Of a stretch of DNA of 45,542 nt, positions 35,301 through 44,815 are shown in pieces. The stretch lies in NCBI GenBank assembly GCA_005885125.1, contig VAXU01000012.1:1-45542 (forward strand), read 5' to 3'. The notes beneath the pieces are model-generated. The model saw only the letters and a list, made by a program, of their open reading frames with translations, did no database searches and had not been told where the DNA came from. The stretch is from Actinomycetota bacterium. Its GTDB lineage: Bacteria > Actinomycetota > Thermoleophilia > Gaiellales > Gaiellaceae. Numbering within the stretch: position 1 is the first letter of the stretch; each line of letters begins with the position of its first letter. The position numbers and the translations under genes are program-made.

Positions 35301-35638
35301 AGCAGACGGCCCGGAATTCCCGCATCGCGCTCCATCGCCGCGAGGTATCCGGGCCCGTCCTTGCGACCGAGTGTGAGGCCCGCGACGAGGTGGTGGAGGA
35401 CGAAGTCGTGCAGGACGACGACACCGGGCCGCCGGCGGAGCGCGTCGACGATCCAGCCGTGCGCTTCGGGATCGTTGCCGACGTGATAGAGCGCGACGTC
35501 CGCCGCAACCGGACGTGTGCGTCCGCGACGCACGACCTCGACGTCGACGAAGCGCCGGAGCGCCGGCAGGAGGAGGGCGCTGTAGTCCGCGATGCCGGAC
35601 CGCTCGGGCGGGAACGGCGAGTAGTAGGCGACCTTCAC
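32321..35638 (-). CDS. Large fusion: N-terminal GT4-like glycosyltransferase + C-terminal GT-C/PMT-like membrane glycosyltransferase with periplasmic domain
   Basis: VKVAYYSPFPPERSGIADYSALLLPAL...GCFGHLNASKRIPQLVEAFELV...GETSGSVIRALSLGRPLVVSD, then TM-rich APWIMGDELIYSELAKSFAATGHF..., C-terminal GLYPNDTWSGPQVTYTRLQCRGGRLAVDL. Confidence 0.85.
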   Translation of the reverse strand: MKVAYYSPFPPERSGIADYSALLLPALRRFVDVEVVRRGRTRPVAADVALYHVGNDPEAHGWIVDALRRRPGVVVLHDFVLHHLVAGLTLGRKDGPGYLAAMERDAGIPGRLLAHGVLEGRVAPLWETRPDEFPLAGEVLAAATALIVHSHHVEQRVREAGYQGSVWRIPHPAWPMSAIEPAAIDGRPLFGCFGHLNASKRIPQLVEAFELVRRRHPAAKLLLVGPASPGFDANRFGGDGVERLDYVGEERLWSLMAACDTCVSLRAPTMGETSGSVIRALSLGRPLVVSDLGWFAELPDEVALKVPVDEDEVPALAASLELLAASEATQLAMSDAARAYVAREHDLGRTAELYAVALEEAAGGTIVADAVVAEVAHAAAEIGVEPGTPFAQELTARLDELGLARNGRPEPVPPPRESRLGRVPVWAWLTAIVLVSAVVRFALSRRVAAPWIMGDELIYSELAKSFAATGHFLLRGEHHGAYGFLYPVLIAPAWKVFGSIPDAYAAAKAIGSVTMSLTAVPAYFLARRVLAPLPSLFAAVLAVVVPSMVYTGTLMTETLFYPLFVFVALALVLALERPTAVRQLALLGVCLVAYLTRTQAVVLVPAIATAPFALALADRQRLRAALRTFSVLYGVLAVAVVGAIVVELARGKSPYDVFGSYSVTGHTHYNAGDVLRWLVYHLAGLDLYLGILPFAALLVLTATVRTLDRPARVFVAASLSLTVWLVLEVATFASAISPRIEERNFFYVAPLFLTALLVWIERGLPRPGRVIAISAAIAAALPGVIPYRDLIDAPAESDTLALLPFWWLQEHLITMSEVVLVAVAAAIVLACAFLLVPARWAYALPVIVLVWFVFLTERIENFDHGFPKASIGARYQGIKLPHRDWIDRLVGRGANVAFVWANEDKNAQFRLWENEFFNRSVGHVYDLHGPSPGTLPETPLSQSADGTLLAHGDPIAARYVLAFHSVPLAGRVVAEDTGAGMVLRQLDGPLRIAYRITGLYPNDTWSGPQVTYTRLQCRGGRLAVDLVGDATLFTGRQTVSAEGRSVSLESSQTATLTVPMRPRADGSCRVVFNVAPTAIPAVVLKGSSDARVLGAHFTSFRYTAP

Positions 35639-36666
35639 GACGACGATAACAAGCGCTCGATCGTCTCGTCCCACGAGACGCGGCGCGCGATCTCCTTGCC
35701 GGCTCGGCCCCACTCCTTCGCGTCGTCGACGTGCGTGCGAAGCCATGAGCACGCTTCGGCGAGCGCAGCCGCGCGCGGCTCGCAGACGAGACCGGTTCGC
35801 CGGTCCGCGACGACCTCGAGCGGTCCACCCGCGTCGGTCGTCGTCACGACCGGCTTCTCGGAGAGGAACGCCTCGAACGGGACCATCCCGAAGTCCTCGT
35901 CGACAGGCGCGTAGTAGACGGCGAGGCAGCGCGCGTACAGGTCGGCGAGCTCCTGCTCGTCGACGCGTCCCGTGAACCGCGCGCGCCCGTCGAGACCGTG
36001 CCGGCGCGCGACCGCTTCCAGCCGCTCCCGGTCAGGACCGTCGCCGACGATGACGCAGCGCAGCGACTCGTCAGCCGCCAGCGCGTCGAGCAGTAGCTCG
36101 TGCCGTTTCGCGCGGTCGAGCCGGCCGACGGAGAGGACGAAGTCGTCATAGCTCTCGGTCCGGTAGGGAAGCTCCTGCGGCGGGTGCGGCATCACTTCCG
36201 CGCTCAATCCGGTGGAGCGCTCGAGCCGGTCGGCGACGTTGCGAGAGGTCGCGAAGAGCTTGCGTGCCTCGCCGAGGACGACGCGATCGAGCCGCTGAAC
36301 TGCACGACGGGCCGCTCGGTCCTCGGCGCTCTCGCCGAACTGCCCGAGGTCGGTGCGATCGAGCTCGTATGCCTGTCGGAACTGGTGCAGGAGCCAGACG
36401 ACCTTGTTGCGGTGGCGCACGGCGTACGACGGGAACTTCGTCGCAATCACGAGATCGATCGTGCGGCCGTCGGCTTCCTCGAGATCGAGCAGCCGCCAGA
36501 GGAACGCCTGACTGAGCACGCGCTCACCGGGGTACCACTTGTAGGGAACCGTGACGTGATCCACCTCGTGGTCGCGCGCGCGCAACTCGGCCACGAGATC
36601 GTCCGCGAAGATCTCGGCCCCCCCGCGCGCGAACGGAACTTGCGGCGTGCAGACGGCGATCCTCAT
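35635..36666 (-). CDS. Glycosyltransferase family 4
   Basis: MRIAVCTPQVPFARGGAEIFADDLVAEL..FVLSVGRLDRAKRHELLLDAL..DEDFGMVPFEAFLSEKPVVTTTDAGGPLEVV. Confidence 0.92.
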   Translation of the reverse strand: MRIAVCTPQVPFARGGAEIFADDLVAELRARDHEVDHVTVPYKWYPGERVLSQAFLWRLLDLEEADGRTIDLVIATKFPSYAVRHRNKVVWLLHQFRQAYELDRTDLGQFGESAEDRAARRAVQRLDRVVLGEARKLFATSRNVADRLERSTGLSAEVMPHPPQELPYRTESYDDFVLSVGRLDRAKRHELLLDALAADESLRCVIVGDGPDRERLEAVARRHGLDGRARFTGRVDEQELADLYARCLAVYYAPVDEDFGMVPFEAFLSEKPVVTTTDAGGPLEVVADRRTGLVCEPRAAALAEACSWLRTHVDDAKEWGRAGKEIARRVSWDETIERLLSSS

Positions 36667-36787
36667 GGCAAAGCCTCTAAAGCAACACGCGCGTGAAACC
36701 GGAGCCCACCACGCCCGCCCACCGACAGCGTACGTTCGAAAGACGCACGCGTCTGTCGTGCAAGCGTGACGAATGCGTGACCTCCCC

Positions 36788-37912
36788 TCACGAGGACGTC
36801 CGGGCGACGAGCGCGTAGTCGAGCGGACCGAAGAGGAGCTCGTTCAGTCGCCGGACGTTCGCGGCGATGACGGGGTCGTCCGGTTCCGTCAAACGTTCCG
36901 CAGGCTCGTTGAGGAACCTGATCCCGGCCTCGGCGAAGCCCGCCTGGCGCGCGAGTAGCTCCAGCGTCTCGGGCACGAGCGGCTGGGCATGCGTCAGGTC
37001 CGCGAAGTAGTTGCGGAGGGCGAGCGGCGACAGCGGGTTGATCGTCTCCGCGACGAGGAGGCCGCCCGGCCGGAGCTTCGCCACAGCGAGCTCGAGCACA
37101 CGCACGAGTGTGGCCGGCGGCAGATGCTCCACGACCTGGCCCATGAAGATGCCGCCCAGCGATCCGTCGGTGACGCCCTCGAGGTACAAGACCGCATCTG
37201 CTTGCTCGACGTCGAGCCTTTCGCCCCGCGCGTAGGCGACCATGTCCGCGTCCGCGTCGATACCCCGCGCCTCGACCCCGGCTTCGCCGAGCAGTGCGAC
37301 CAATTCCCCGCGACCGCAACCGACGTCGAGCACCGGCGCCTGGCCGCGGAAGTCGTCGACATACCCGCGCTGGCGTTCGCGAACGGACTCGACGCTGCCG
37401 CGCATGCGGCTCTCGAAGGCGAAGTAGTCCGGCACGGCCGCCGCGGATGGCTGCGTCGCGACGGTGACGGGACCAGCACCAGTACCACCGCCGCCGGCCC
37501 GGCCGCGCCGCTCGAGCCGTGCGAGCCGTTCCTCGAGCTCACGGACCAGCCGTTCGGCTCGTTCCCGCGCGGCGCCTGCGTCGTCGCCGCGCTCGGACAG
37601 CGCGTCGAGCAGCTTGAGAACCGAATCGTTGAAGATGCGCTGGTCGGCCGCGAGCGGGTCGACGTACCACCGCATCAGCTTCCGAAGGACGCGTTTGACG
37701 AATCCCTTGGGCCCGCCGCCGACCTCGCGCTCCGCTGTGACGGGCCAGAACCGCTCGGCGAGCGCGCGGGTGGCGGCCATTCCGGCCCCAGCCGGATCGC
37801 CGTCCGACGGCCCCCGGCGCAACTCGGCGCGAAGCTGCTCGTAGAGCGCGGCGACGTCGATTTCCTCGGGCGGAAAAACCCCTGCAGCCGCGCGGTTTTT
37901 CTCCTCCCGCAT
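36788..37912 (-). CDS. Class I SAM-dependent methyltransferase with N-terminal coiled-coil extension
   Basis: APVLDVGCGRGELVALLGEAGVEARGIDADADMVAYAR..GQVVEHLPPATLVRVLELAVAKLRPGGLLVAETINPLS. Confidence 0.9.
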   Translation of the reverse strand: MREEKNRAAAGVFPPEEIDVAALYEQLRAELRRGPSDGDPAGAGMAATRALAERFWPVTAEREVGGGPKGFVKRVLRKLMRWYVDPLAADQRIFNDSVLKLLDALSERGDDAGAARERAERLVRELEERLARLERRGRAGGGGTGAGPVTVATQPSAAAVPDYFAFESRMRGSVESVRERQRGYVDDFRGQAPVLDVGCGRGELVALLGEAGVEARGIDADADMVAYARGERLDVEQADAVLYLEGVTDGSLGGIFMGQVVEHLPPATLVRVLELAVAKLRPGGLLVAETINPLSPLALRNYFADLTHAQPLVPETLELLARQAGFAEAGIRFLNEPAERLTEPDDPVIAANVRRLNELLFGPLDYALVARTSS

Positions 37913-37951
37913 GCGCGGGATTGTACGGACTGCCTCAGCTAGTGCCCCGCG

Positions 37952-39451
37952 CTAGTGCAGGGCGCGCACGTACTGCCACGCGTCCGCCAGGCCGAGCTGA
38001 CGCACCGCGACGAGGATCAAGGTGTAGACGACGAGCCCGAGCCCCGCCGCCGGAACCGCCCCGAGGAGGAGCGACGCGCCGCCGAACGCGAGCGCCGTCG
38101 CCGCACCGACGATCAACGCGAGGCGGCCGAGACCGATCACCGACAGCACCAGCATGCGCGACGAGAGCGCACGCATCAGGCCCAGGACGAGGAGGAGCGT
38201 GGAGATCCCGAGCGCGAACGCGACCCCGGTCAACCCACCCCACGCGCGCCCGGCGATCGAGACCGGGATGTCGACGGCGACCACGGCAACGGCGAGCGGC
38301 ACCAGCCAGCGAGTCCGATACGTCACGAAGAGAAGCGGATACGTGATCGAGAACGCAGCGAAGCCGATCATCCACGGCGACAGATACACGACGAGCTGGC
38401 CGAGCTGATCTCCGACGGCCCCCGAGTAGGCGTGTCCCAGCAGCGCGGTCACGACACGGCCGCCGACGAGCGCGACGATGCCCGCTCCCGCGCCGACGAG
38501 CGCGAGGCTCACCCACGCGGAGTGGACGACGTGCTCTGCGGCGCTCTCTGCGTCGAGGCCACGCCGTGTCAGCGGCGCCGCAGCGATCAAGGAGAGCGAG
38601 AACGCCGTTGCGCTCACGAACGTCGCCGCGAGGAGGTACGCGTACGAGAGGCTCGTGACCTTCCCCTCGCCCGTCCCCGCCGCGAATCGGAGTGCGATCA
38701 GATAGAGCGCCTGCACGGCAAGCGGCACCGCTGCACCCGACGCGAGGCGCCACAGGCGTGCCGAGACGGCGAGACCTCCTCGCAGATGATGAGCCCTGCC
38801 GCCGTGCGCGAGCAGCGCCACGAGCGGGATCCCGGCGGCAAGCGCGCCGTTCAGCGCCAGGCCCCACGCCAGCGAGATCAAGCCGTGGTGGTCGGCGAGC
38901 ACGATGAACATCACGAGCCCGCCGATGCCTCCGAGGCCGAAACCGGCGGCGGCGGCCGCGTAGGAGTTGCGCGCAGCAAGGGCGCTTGCGGCGAGCGCCG
39001 CAAAGAGCTGCGCGAACGCGGCCGGAACGATCCACGTCAGCGCACGGCCTGCGATCACCGCCGACGAGTGCGGCAACCGCCCGGTGATCAGCTCGCCGAA
39101 GAATCCCGGGAAGGCGGCGACCGCGACGGTCGCCGGCACCGCCACGAGGAGCATCGCGATCGCATAGGCGCCGAACTCTCCGCCCAGCCGGCCCTCCGCG
39201 GCGGCGCGGGTCAGATCGGGGACGACGACCATGCGAAACGCCTGCGCCCCGAACACGAGCACGAGGTAGACGCCGTACGCGGCCATGAAACCGTCGGTCT
39301 CGTCGTTCCGGCCGAACTTGTGCGCGAGGTACACGCCCGCGACCGCGCCCGCGACGCTGAGCGTCACGTACGAGAGGCTCGTCACCAGCCCGCTGCGAAC
39401 GGCGCTCTGGCCGCGGAAGGGGCTACTCTTCGTCTCCTCGTCGCCCGGCAC
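37952..39451 (-). CDS. Polysaccharide flippase / MurJ-Wzx-like membrane protein
   Basis: Roughly 12-14 hydrophobic segments; LAHKFGRNDETDGFMAAYGVYLVLVFGAQAFRMVVVPDLTRAAAEG. Confidence 0.8.
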   Translation of the reverse strand: MPGDEETKSSPFRGQSAVRSGLVTSLSYVTLSVAGAVAGVYLAHKFGRNDETDGFMAAYGVYLVLVFGAQAFRMVVVPDLTRAAAEGRLGGEFGAYAIAMLLVAVPATVAVAAFPGFFGELITGRLPHSSAVIAGRALTWIVPAAFAQLFAALAASALAARNSYAAAAAGFGLGGIGGLVMFIVLADHHGLISLAWGLALNGALAAGIPLVALLAHGGRAHHLRGGLAVSARLWRLASGAAVPLAVQALYLIALRFAAGTGEGKVTSLSYAYLLAATFVSATAFSLSLIAAAPLTRRGLDAESAAEHVVHSAWVSLALVGAGAGIVALVGGRVVTALLGHAYSGAVGDQLGQLVVYLSPWMIGFAAFSITYPLLFVTYRTRWLVPLAVAVVAVDIPVSIAGRAWGGLTGVAFALGISTLLLVLGLMRALSSRMLVLSVIGLGRLALIVGAATALAFGGASLLLGAVPAAGLGLVVYTLILVAVRQLGLADAWQYVRALH

Positions 39452-39458
39452 GGCCCTG

Positions 39459-40601
39459 ATGAAACCAAACGGCTCTGACTCCCCCTGGACGGACGAAGCG
39501 CTCGCCGGGCTCCGGAGGGAGTACGGCGACTTCTTCACGGGGCGGACCTGCCTGGTCACCGGCGCCGACGGCTTCATGGGCTCCCACCTGACGGAGGCGC
39601 TCGTGGCGCTCGATGCGAACGTCCAGGCGTTCGTCCGGGCCACCTCCAGCGGCGCCCTGAACAACATCGGCCATCTGCGCCGTCAGCTGGCCGTCCACTT
39701 CGCCGACCTCACGGACAAGACGTCCGTGGACTACCTGGTCAAGGAGCTCCGCAACGTGGACGACCGGCCGTATGTCTTCCACCTCGGCGCGCAGGCCCAC
39801 GTCGGGGAGTCATGGCATCGCCCGTACGAGACCGTGATGGCGAACACGATCGGCACGCTCAACCTCCTGCAGTCGATCGTCGACCACGGCCTCGAGCTGG
39901 AGAAGTTCGACACCGCCGGCACGTCGGAGGAGTACGGCAACGTGCGCGAGGCCGTCGCGCATCACCATGACTACGACGAGCACGGTGGCCTGATCCTGCA
40001 TGAACGCTCGCCGATCAATCCCAAGTCGGTCTACGCGACGTCCAAGGTGGCGGCCGACTTCCTGACGATGAACTACCACGACGCGTTCGGGCTGCCCGGG
40101 GTCGTGACGCGGATGTTCAACAACTACGGCCCGCGCCAAAACCCGCGCTACATCACCGGGACCGTGATCACGCAGGCGCTCGAGCGGGAGCGCATCGAGC
40201 TCGGCCAGCTCGAGCCGATGCGCGACTTCTGCTTCTGCACGGACGGCGTTCGCGGTCACCTGTCCGTCGCCGCGCACGGCGTTCCCGGCGACCTCTACGC
40301 GTACGGCCAGGGGGAGAACATCTCGATGGGCGACTGGGCGGCGCTGATTCTCCGGGTCGGCGAGGCCGAGGGGTACTGGCCTGCGCGCGAGGTCGTGTCG
40401 GTCCCCGAGCGGTACCGCCCGGGCGCGAGCGACGTGATGGCGCTGCGAGTCGGCTACGAGAAGCTGAACCGCGAGACAGGCTGGGAACCGACCGTGTCGT
40501 GGGAGTATGGCGTCGCGCGGACGATCGCCTGGTACGCGGCCAACCGCGAACGCTGGATCGGCCGGGTCGACTGGCTGGCGGCGGAACGCTCGCCGGCATG
40601 A
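39459..40601 (+). CDS. NAD-dependent epimerase/dehydratase (GDP-mannose 4,6-dehydratase-like SDR)
   Basis: [64 protein letters not shown]. Confidence 0.88.
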   Translation: MKPNGSDSPWTDEALAGLRREYGDFFTGRTCLVTGADGFMGSHLTEALVALDANVQAFVRATSSGALNNIGHLRRQLAVHFADLTDKTSVDYLVKELRNVDDRPYVFHLGAQAHVGESWHRPYETVMANTIGTLNLLQSIVDHGLELEKFDTAGTSEEYGNVREAVAHHHDYDEHGGLILHERSPINPKSVYATSKVAADFLTMNYHDAFGLPGVVTRMFNNYGPRQNPRYITGTVITQALERERIELGQLEPMRDFCFCTDGVRGHLSVAAHGVPGDLYAYGQGENISMGDWAALILRVGEAEGYWPAREVVSVPERYRPGASDVMALRVGYEKLNRETGWEPTVSWEYGVARTIAWYAANRERWIGRVDWLAAERSPA

Positions 40602-41524
40602 GGATCCTCGTCACCGGCGGGGGCGGCTTCCTCGGCTCGCACCTCGTCGAGCGCCTCGAGCGCGACGGACACGACGTGTTCGTCGCTCGGCGACGCGACT
40701 ACGACCTGACGCGCTGGGAGGACGGAGAGCGGCTGTTCCAGGACGCGCAACCGACCCGCGTCTTCCACCTCGCGGCGGAGGTCGGCGGGATCGGTGCCAA
40801 CATGCGAAATCCTGGTCGCTTCTGGTTCGCCAACCAGATCATGGGCGCGTACGTGCTCGAGCTCGCGCGCCAGCACGAGGTGCAGAAGCTGATCCTGGCC
40901 GGGACGGTGTGCGCGTACCCGAAGTTCACGCCCGTCCCGTTCCACGAGGACGACCTCTGGAACGGCTATCCGGAGGAGACGAACGCCCCCTACGGGGTCG
41001 CGAAGAAATCGATCCTCGTCGGGGCACAGGGCTATCGCGAGCAGTACGGCCTCAACGCGATCTTCCTGCTGCCGGCGAACATGTACGGCCCCCGCGACAA
41101 CTTCGACACGCAGAACGCGCACGTGATCCCCGACCTGATCCGCAAGATGACGGAGTCACGCGAGCGCGTCGTCCTCTGGGGCGACGGGTCGCCGTCGCGC
41201 GAGTTCCTCTACGTCGACGACTGCGCGCAAGGCCTCATGCTCGCGGCCGACCACTACGACGGAAGGGAGCCCGTCAACCTCGGCACGGGCGTCGAGACGA
41301 CGATCCGCGAGACCGCGGAGCTGATCGCGGAGCTGACCGGGTTCGAAGGCGAGATCGTCTGGGACACGTCGATGCCGAACGGCCAGCCGCGGCGGAGCCT
41401 CGACACCTCGCGTGCGCGCGATCTGTTCGGCTTCGAGGCACGCACGCCGCTCCGCGAGGGGCTCGAGCGGACGATCGTGTGGTACCGCGAGCACGCTGCA
41501 GCGGTTGCAGGCGCCCAGGCGTGA
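40598..41524 (+). CDS. fcl: GDP-L-fucose synthase-like NAD-dependent epimerase
   Basis: [100 protein letters not shown]. Confidence 0.9.
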   Translation: MRILVTGGGGFLGSHLVERLERDGHDVFVARRRDYDLTRWEDGERLFQDAQPTRVFHLAAEVGGIGANMRNPGRFWFANQIMGAYVLELARQHEVQKLILAGTVCAYPKFTPVPFHEDDLWNGYPEETNAPYGVAKKSILVGAQGYREQYGLNAIFLLPANMYGPRDNFDTQNAHVIPDLIRKMTESRERVVLWGDGSPSREFLYVDDCAQGLMLAADHYDGREPVNLGTGVETTIRETAELIAELTGFEGEIVWDTSMPNGQPRRSLDTSRARDLFGFEARTPLREGLERTIVWYREHAAAVAGAQA

Positions 41525-43272
41525 GCTCTCCCGCGGTTGTCCTGCCCACGCGGCTGCGCCGCGCGGCCGGTTGGATCTCCGTCGCGCGTGACCGGCTGCT
41601 CGCCGTGCATCCGCTCTACGTGCTCGGAACGCTCATCGCGGTCCAGTGGGCTGCGCTTGCCGCGCTCGCGCTGACCGTCCGGCACAACGGCTGGGTCTAC
41701 TACATGGGCGGCGACCAGTTGTGGCACTACTCGGGCGCAGATCTGCTTGCGCACGGGCACCTCGCGCCCACGCTCGTCGGCGTCGGGTGGTCGACGATCC
41801 TGAGCCCGATCTCGTGGTTTGCCGGCCCGGATCTCGTCTCGGCGCTGCCGGCGATCATCCTCTTCAACGCTCTCGTACTGGCGCCGCTGGCACTTCTGTG
41901 CCTGTACGGCATCGCAGAGAGGATCGGCGGGCGACTGTTCGGCTATTGGGCAGGGCTGCTCTGGGTCGTCGTGCCCTACGTGGGGATCTGGTACGCGCTT
42001 CCGGGCTACCACCAGAAATGGACAGAGTTGACCCTGCCGCAGATCCTCGGCCTCGGCGCGATGTCCGACTTCCCTTCGATGGTTGCTCTCCTCGTCGGCG
42101 CCTATCTCTGCCTGCGCGCCGTGGACGAGGGTCACTGGCTCTGGTCCGCGGGCGCCGGTTTCGCGGTCGGCTATGCGGTTGCGATCAAGCCGTCGAACAC
42201 GGTCGTGCTGCTCGCGCCGGCATTGCTCCTGCTCGCCTTCCGTTGGCGCTCGCTGGCCGGGTTCGCCGGCGGCCTCGTTCCGCCGCTCTTCGTGCTCGGC
42301 CTCTGGAAGGAGCGCGGTTTCGGACATCTGCCGGCCTTTTCGCGGGCCGCACCCGAACGGCGTGTCGCTGCCGGCGTCGGCGACGTCTTCAAGCCGCTGC
42401 ACAAGTACACGCACGACAACTCGTGGGTGCAGCTCCACAACAACCTGATCCAGCTGCGCGAGCAGCTCTGGAGCGATCGGGTCCTCGAGTTCCTCGTCGT
42501 GGCCGGAATCGCGGCGCTCGTCATTCGCTCGCGGCGAGGCGGGATCTTCGTCGGCGTGTGGTTCCTCTCGTTCCTGCTCCTGAAGGGGACGTACCTCAAT
42601 TCTCGCGTCGAAGACGCGACGTTCTGGCGATTGCTCCTGCCCGCATTTCCCGCTTTCGTCCTCCTCGTCGCCGCCGTTCCTTTGCTCCTTCCGGGCACCA
42701 GGCTGCGTCCTTCCACTCCGCGACCCGGCCGAGTCTCACGTCGTGTGGCGATCGGCGGTGCAACCGCGGCCTGTGCGCTCCTCGTCGTCTTCCCAGCCAC
42801 GCTGATCGCGGCAGCGTCGCCCGTACATCAGCCCACGATCTCGGCACTCCAGGTCAACGCCACGCTCGTCCCCGTCTCGGCGAAGCTCGACCTCCGCGCG
42901 ACGAGGGAGACGAACGGCGTCCTCCTTTCGTGGAACCTCGAGAGGCCGTCGTCGAGCAGCGTTTTCTACCGCATGTACCGCACGCCGACGTCGGGCTCGA
43001 GCAACTGCGTCGTCATCGGGCACGGACTGCCGGACAAGTGCGGGCCCGGGGAAAACGATCTCGTCTGTCGCGTTGGTTCCAGTGCGCCCGACAACTGCCT
43101 GCTCTCCGGAAACACGCAATCGTTGGGCACGACGCGCCAGGGAGCATGGCTCGACCGGCCCGAGTCGGGGACGTGGGTGTACCGCGTGGGGCTCTCCGCG
43201 AACTGGCTGAACGATCCGCAGTTCGGTGATGTCTACGTCTTCAGCAGGCCGGTCACCGTCTCGATTCCCTAG
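41521..43272 (+). CDS. GT-C-like integral membrane glycosyltransferase
   Basis: Membrane protein; [46 protein letters not shown]...[32 protein letters not shown] overlap with fcl. Confidence 0.75.
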   Translation: MSSPAVVLPTRLRRAAGWISVARDRLLAVHPLYVLGTLIAVQWAALAALALTVRHNGWVYYMGGDQLWHYSGADLLAHGHLAPTLVGVGWSTILSPISWFAGPDLVSALPAIILFNALVLAPLALLCLYGIAERIGGRLFGYWAGLLWVVVPYVGIWYALPGYHQKWTELTLPQILGLGAMSDFPSMVALLVGAYLCLRAVDEGHWLWSAGAGFAVGYAVAIKPSNTVVLLAPALLLLAFRWRSLAGFAGGLVPPLFVLGLWKERGFGHLPAFSRAAPERRVAAGVGDVFKPLHKYTHDNSWVQLHNNLIQLREQLWSDRVLEFLVVAGIAALVIRSRRGGIFVGVWFLSFLLLKGTYLNSRVEDATFWRLLLPAFPAFVLLVAAVPLLLPGTRLRPSTPRPGRVSRRVAIGGATAACALLVVFPATLIAAASPVHQPTISALQVNATLVPVSAKLDLRATRETNGVLLSWNLERPSSSSVFYRMYRTPTSGSSNCVVIGHGLPDKCGPGENDLVCRVGSSAPDNCLLSGNTQSLGTTRQGAWLDRPESGTWVYRVGLSANWLNDPQFGDVYVFSRPVTVSIP

Positions 43273-44467
43273 CCGCGTACCGCTCCTCGCGGGCGCCGGC
43301 ATCGTTGCAGCGACGGCGGTCGTTGTCGCCGCGGTTCACCACGCGCCAAGCACAGACGGGTCGCCGATCGTTCCGACGGGCGGCTGGCTGAACGCATACC
43401 GCGCCGCGCTGATCCTGGGGCTGGCCCTGTACGCCGCTGCTGTCATGCTGCTGCGCCGCCACACAGTGGCGCTTGCTGCCGTGCTCGCGATCGCGGCCGC
43501 CGTCCAGCTTCTTCCGCTCGCGGCTCCTCTTCTCCTGTCACGCGACGCCTACTACTACTGGAGCAAAGGGCGGGTCGAAGCCGTGCACGGTGCCGATCCG
43601 TTCGTCACGAAGCCTTCGGCCTTTCCAGGCGACGTCGCATATCCCCGTGTGGCGCAGGATTGGCGAGACCGGCCCAGCTACTACGGCCCGACGATGGCCG
43701 GCGTGTCCGACGTCCATGCGCTGCTCGTCGGCAGGTCCGCACACGCAGCGGAGTACGGCTATCGACTCCTCGCCGCGGCGTCGATGCTCGCGATCGTCGG
43801 GATCGTCGCCGCGCTCGCACCAATCCCGGCGCTGGGCGTGGCGCTCGTCGGCTGGAACCCGCTGCTCGCACTCCACTTCGCCGGCGGCGGCCACAACGAC
43901 GCGCTGATGATGGCGCTCTACCTCGGCGCGCTGCTTCTTGCCGCGCGGTCGCGGCCGCGACTCGCAGGAGCGTTGGGGGTCCTGGCGGTTGCATCCAAGT
44001 GGATCCTGGCGGTCTTCTTTCCCCTGGAGCTCCTCCGCCGGCCGCGCCGATTCAGAGTTGCGCCCTGGCTGGTCGCCGGGGCGCTCCTGTGCGCCGCCTC
44101 GTTCGCAGCCTGGGGCGTGGGCTGGCTCCACTCGATCAGCGCACTCCGCAGTCAGGCGGAGATGGTCAGCTCGAACAGCTTCGCGTGGTGGTTGTCGGAC
44201 CACGTGGGCGGCGGACGGTTCGCGTGGGCGCGGGGCTTGCGCTACGCGTTCGCGGTCGTCTACGCGGGCCTCGTCCTGCTCGGGTGGCGAACAGGCCGCG
44301 TGCGGATCGGACTGACCGCAGGCCTTCTGGTTGCCGCGACGCCGTTTCTCGCGCCCTGGTACCTCGTCTGGCCTGCGGCCTTGAGCGCGATCGAGGAGGA
44401 CGGCGCCGCGCGGCTCGTCGTGGTCGCTTTGACGGCGTGGCTCTTACGCGACGCCGTGGCGTTCTGA
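43226..44467 (+). CDS. GT-C mannosyltransferase-like membrane protein
   Basis: LLLSRDAYYYWSKGRVEAVHGADPFVTKPSAFPGD; VGWNPLLALHFAGGGHNDALMMALYLGALLLAARSRPRLAGALGVLAVASKW. Confidence 0.8.
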   Translation: MMSTSSAGRSPSRFPSRVPLLAGAGIVAATAVVVAAVHHAPSTDGSPIVPTGGWLNAYRAALILGLALYAAAVMLLRRHTVALAAVLAIAAAVQLLPLAAPLLLSRDAYYYWSKGRVEAVHGADPFVTKPSAFPGDVAYPRVAQDWRDRPSYYGPTMAGVSDVHALLVGRSAHAAEYGYRLLAAASMLAIVGIVAALAPIPALGVALVGWNPLLALHFAGGGHNDALMMALYLGALLLAARSRPRLAGALGVLAVASKWILAVFFPLELLRRPRRFRVAPWLVAGALLCAASFAAWGVGWLHSISALRSQAEMVSSNSFAWWLSDHVGGGRFAWARGLRYAFAVVYAGLVLLGWRTGRVRIGLTAGLLVAATPFLAPWYLVWPAALSAIEEDGAARLVVVALTAWLLRDAVAF

Positions 44468-44815
44468 CAGGTCCTCGCGCAACTGCTGCTCGAGCAGCGC
44501 CAGCCGCTGCGCGAGGATCGTGTTCTGATCCGACAGGCGAGAGATCACCGTTGAGTAGTGCAGCAGCACGACGAGGATGAAGAGGGCGCCGACGGCGCCG
44601 AGAATCGCGGGCGGGTACGTCGTGACGCCAAACCACCCGGCGATTGTGTTGAGACCACCGCGCCACAACGAGAGCGCCAGCAGCACGGAGCCGGTGAGCA
44701 GCCACAACAGGGCGTAGCGCTCGCGCAGGCGGCGCGAGCGGATCAGCTCGAGGACGACGAGCAGCAGTAGCAGCGAGGCCACCGCGGCTGTGATCGAGAC
44801 GGTCCAGGGGGTCAT
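44444..44815 (-). CDS. DUF2304-like small membrane protein
   Basis: ELIRSRRLRERYALLWLLTGSVLLALSLWRGGLNTIAGWFGVTTYPPAILGAVGALFILVVLLHYSTVISRLSDQNTILAQRLALLEQQL; ATGA overlap with the upstream GT2. Confidence 0.85.
   Translation of the reverse strand: MTPWTVSITAAVASLLLLLVVLELIRSRRLRERYALLWLLTGSVLLALSLWRGGLNTIAGWFGVTTYPPAILGAVGALFILVVLLHYSTVISRLSDQNTILAQRLALLEQQLREDLSERHGVA

Noticed and set aside
33596-35914. 772-aa plus-strand ORF antisense to the GT fusion
   Set aside because: Arg/Glu/Asp-rich antisense frame, no motifs; the opposite strand has a clear glycosyltransferase.
36741-36754. Palindrome AGACGC-AC-GCGTCT between methyltransferase and GT4
   Set aside because: Short inverted repeat in GC-rich DNA without other support; not distinguishable from chance.
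37955-39478. 507-aa plus-strand ORF antisense to the flippase
   Set aside because: Hydrophilic low-complexity mirror of a TM protein; GC-frame artefact.
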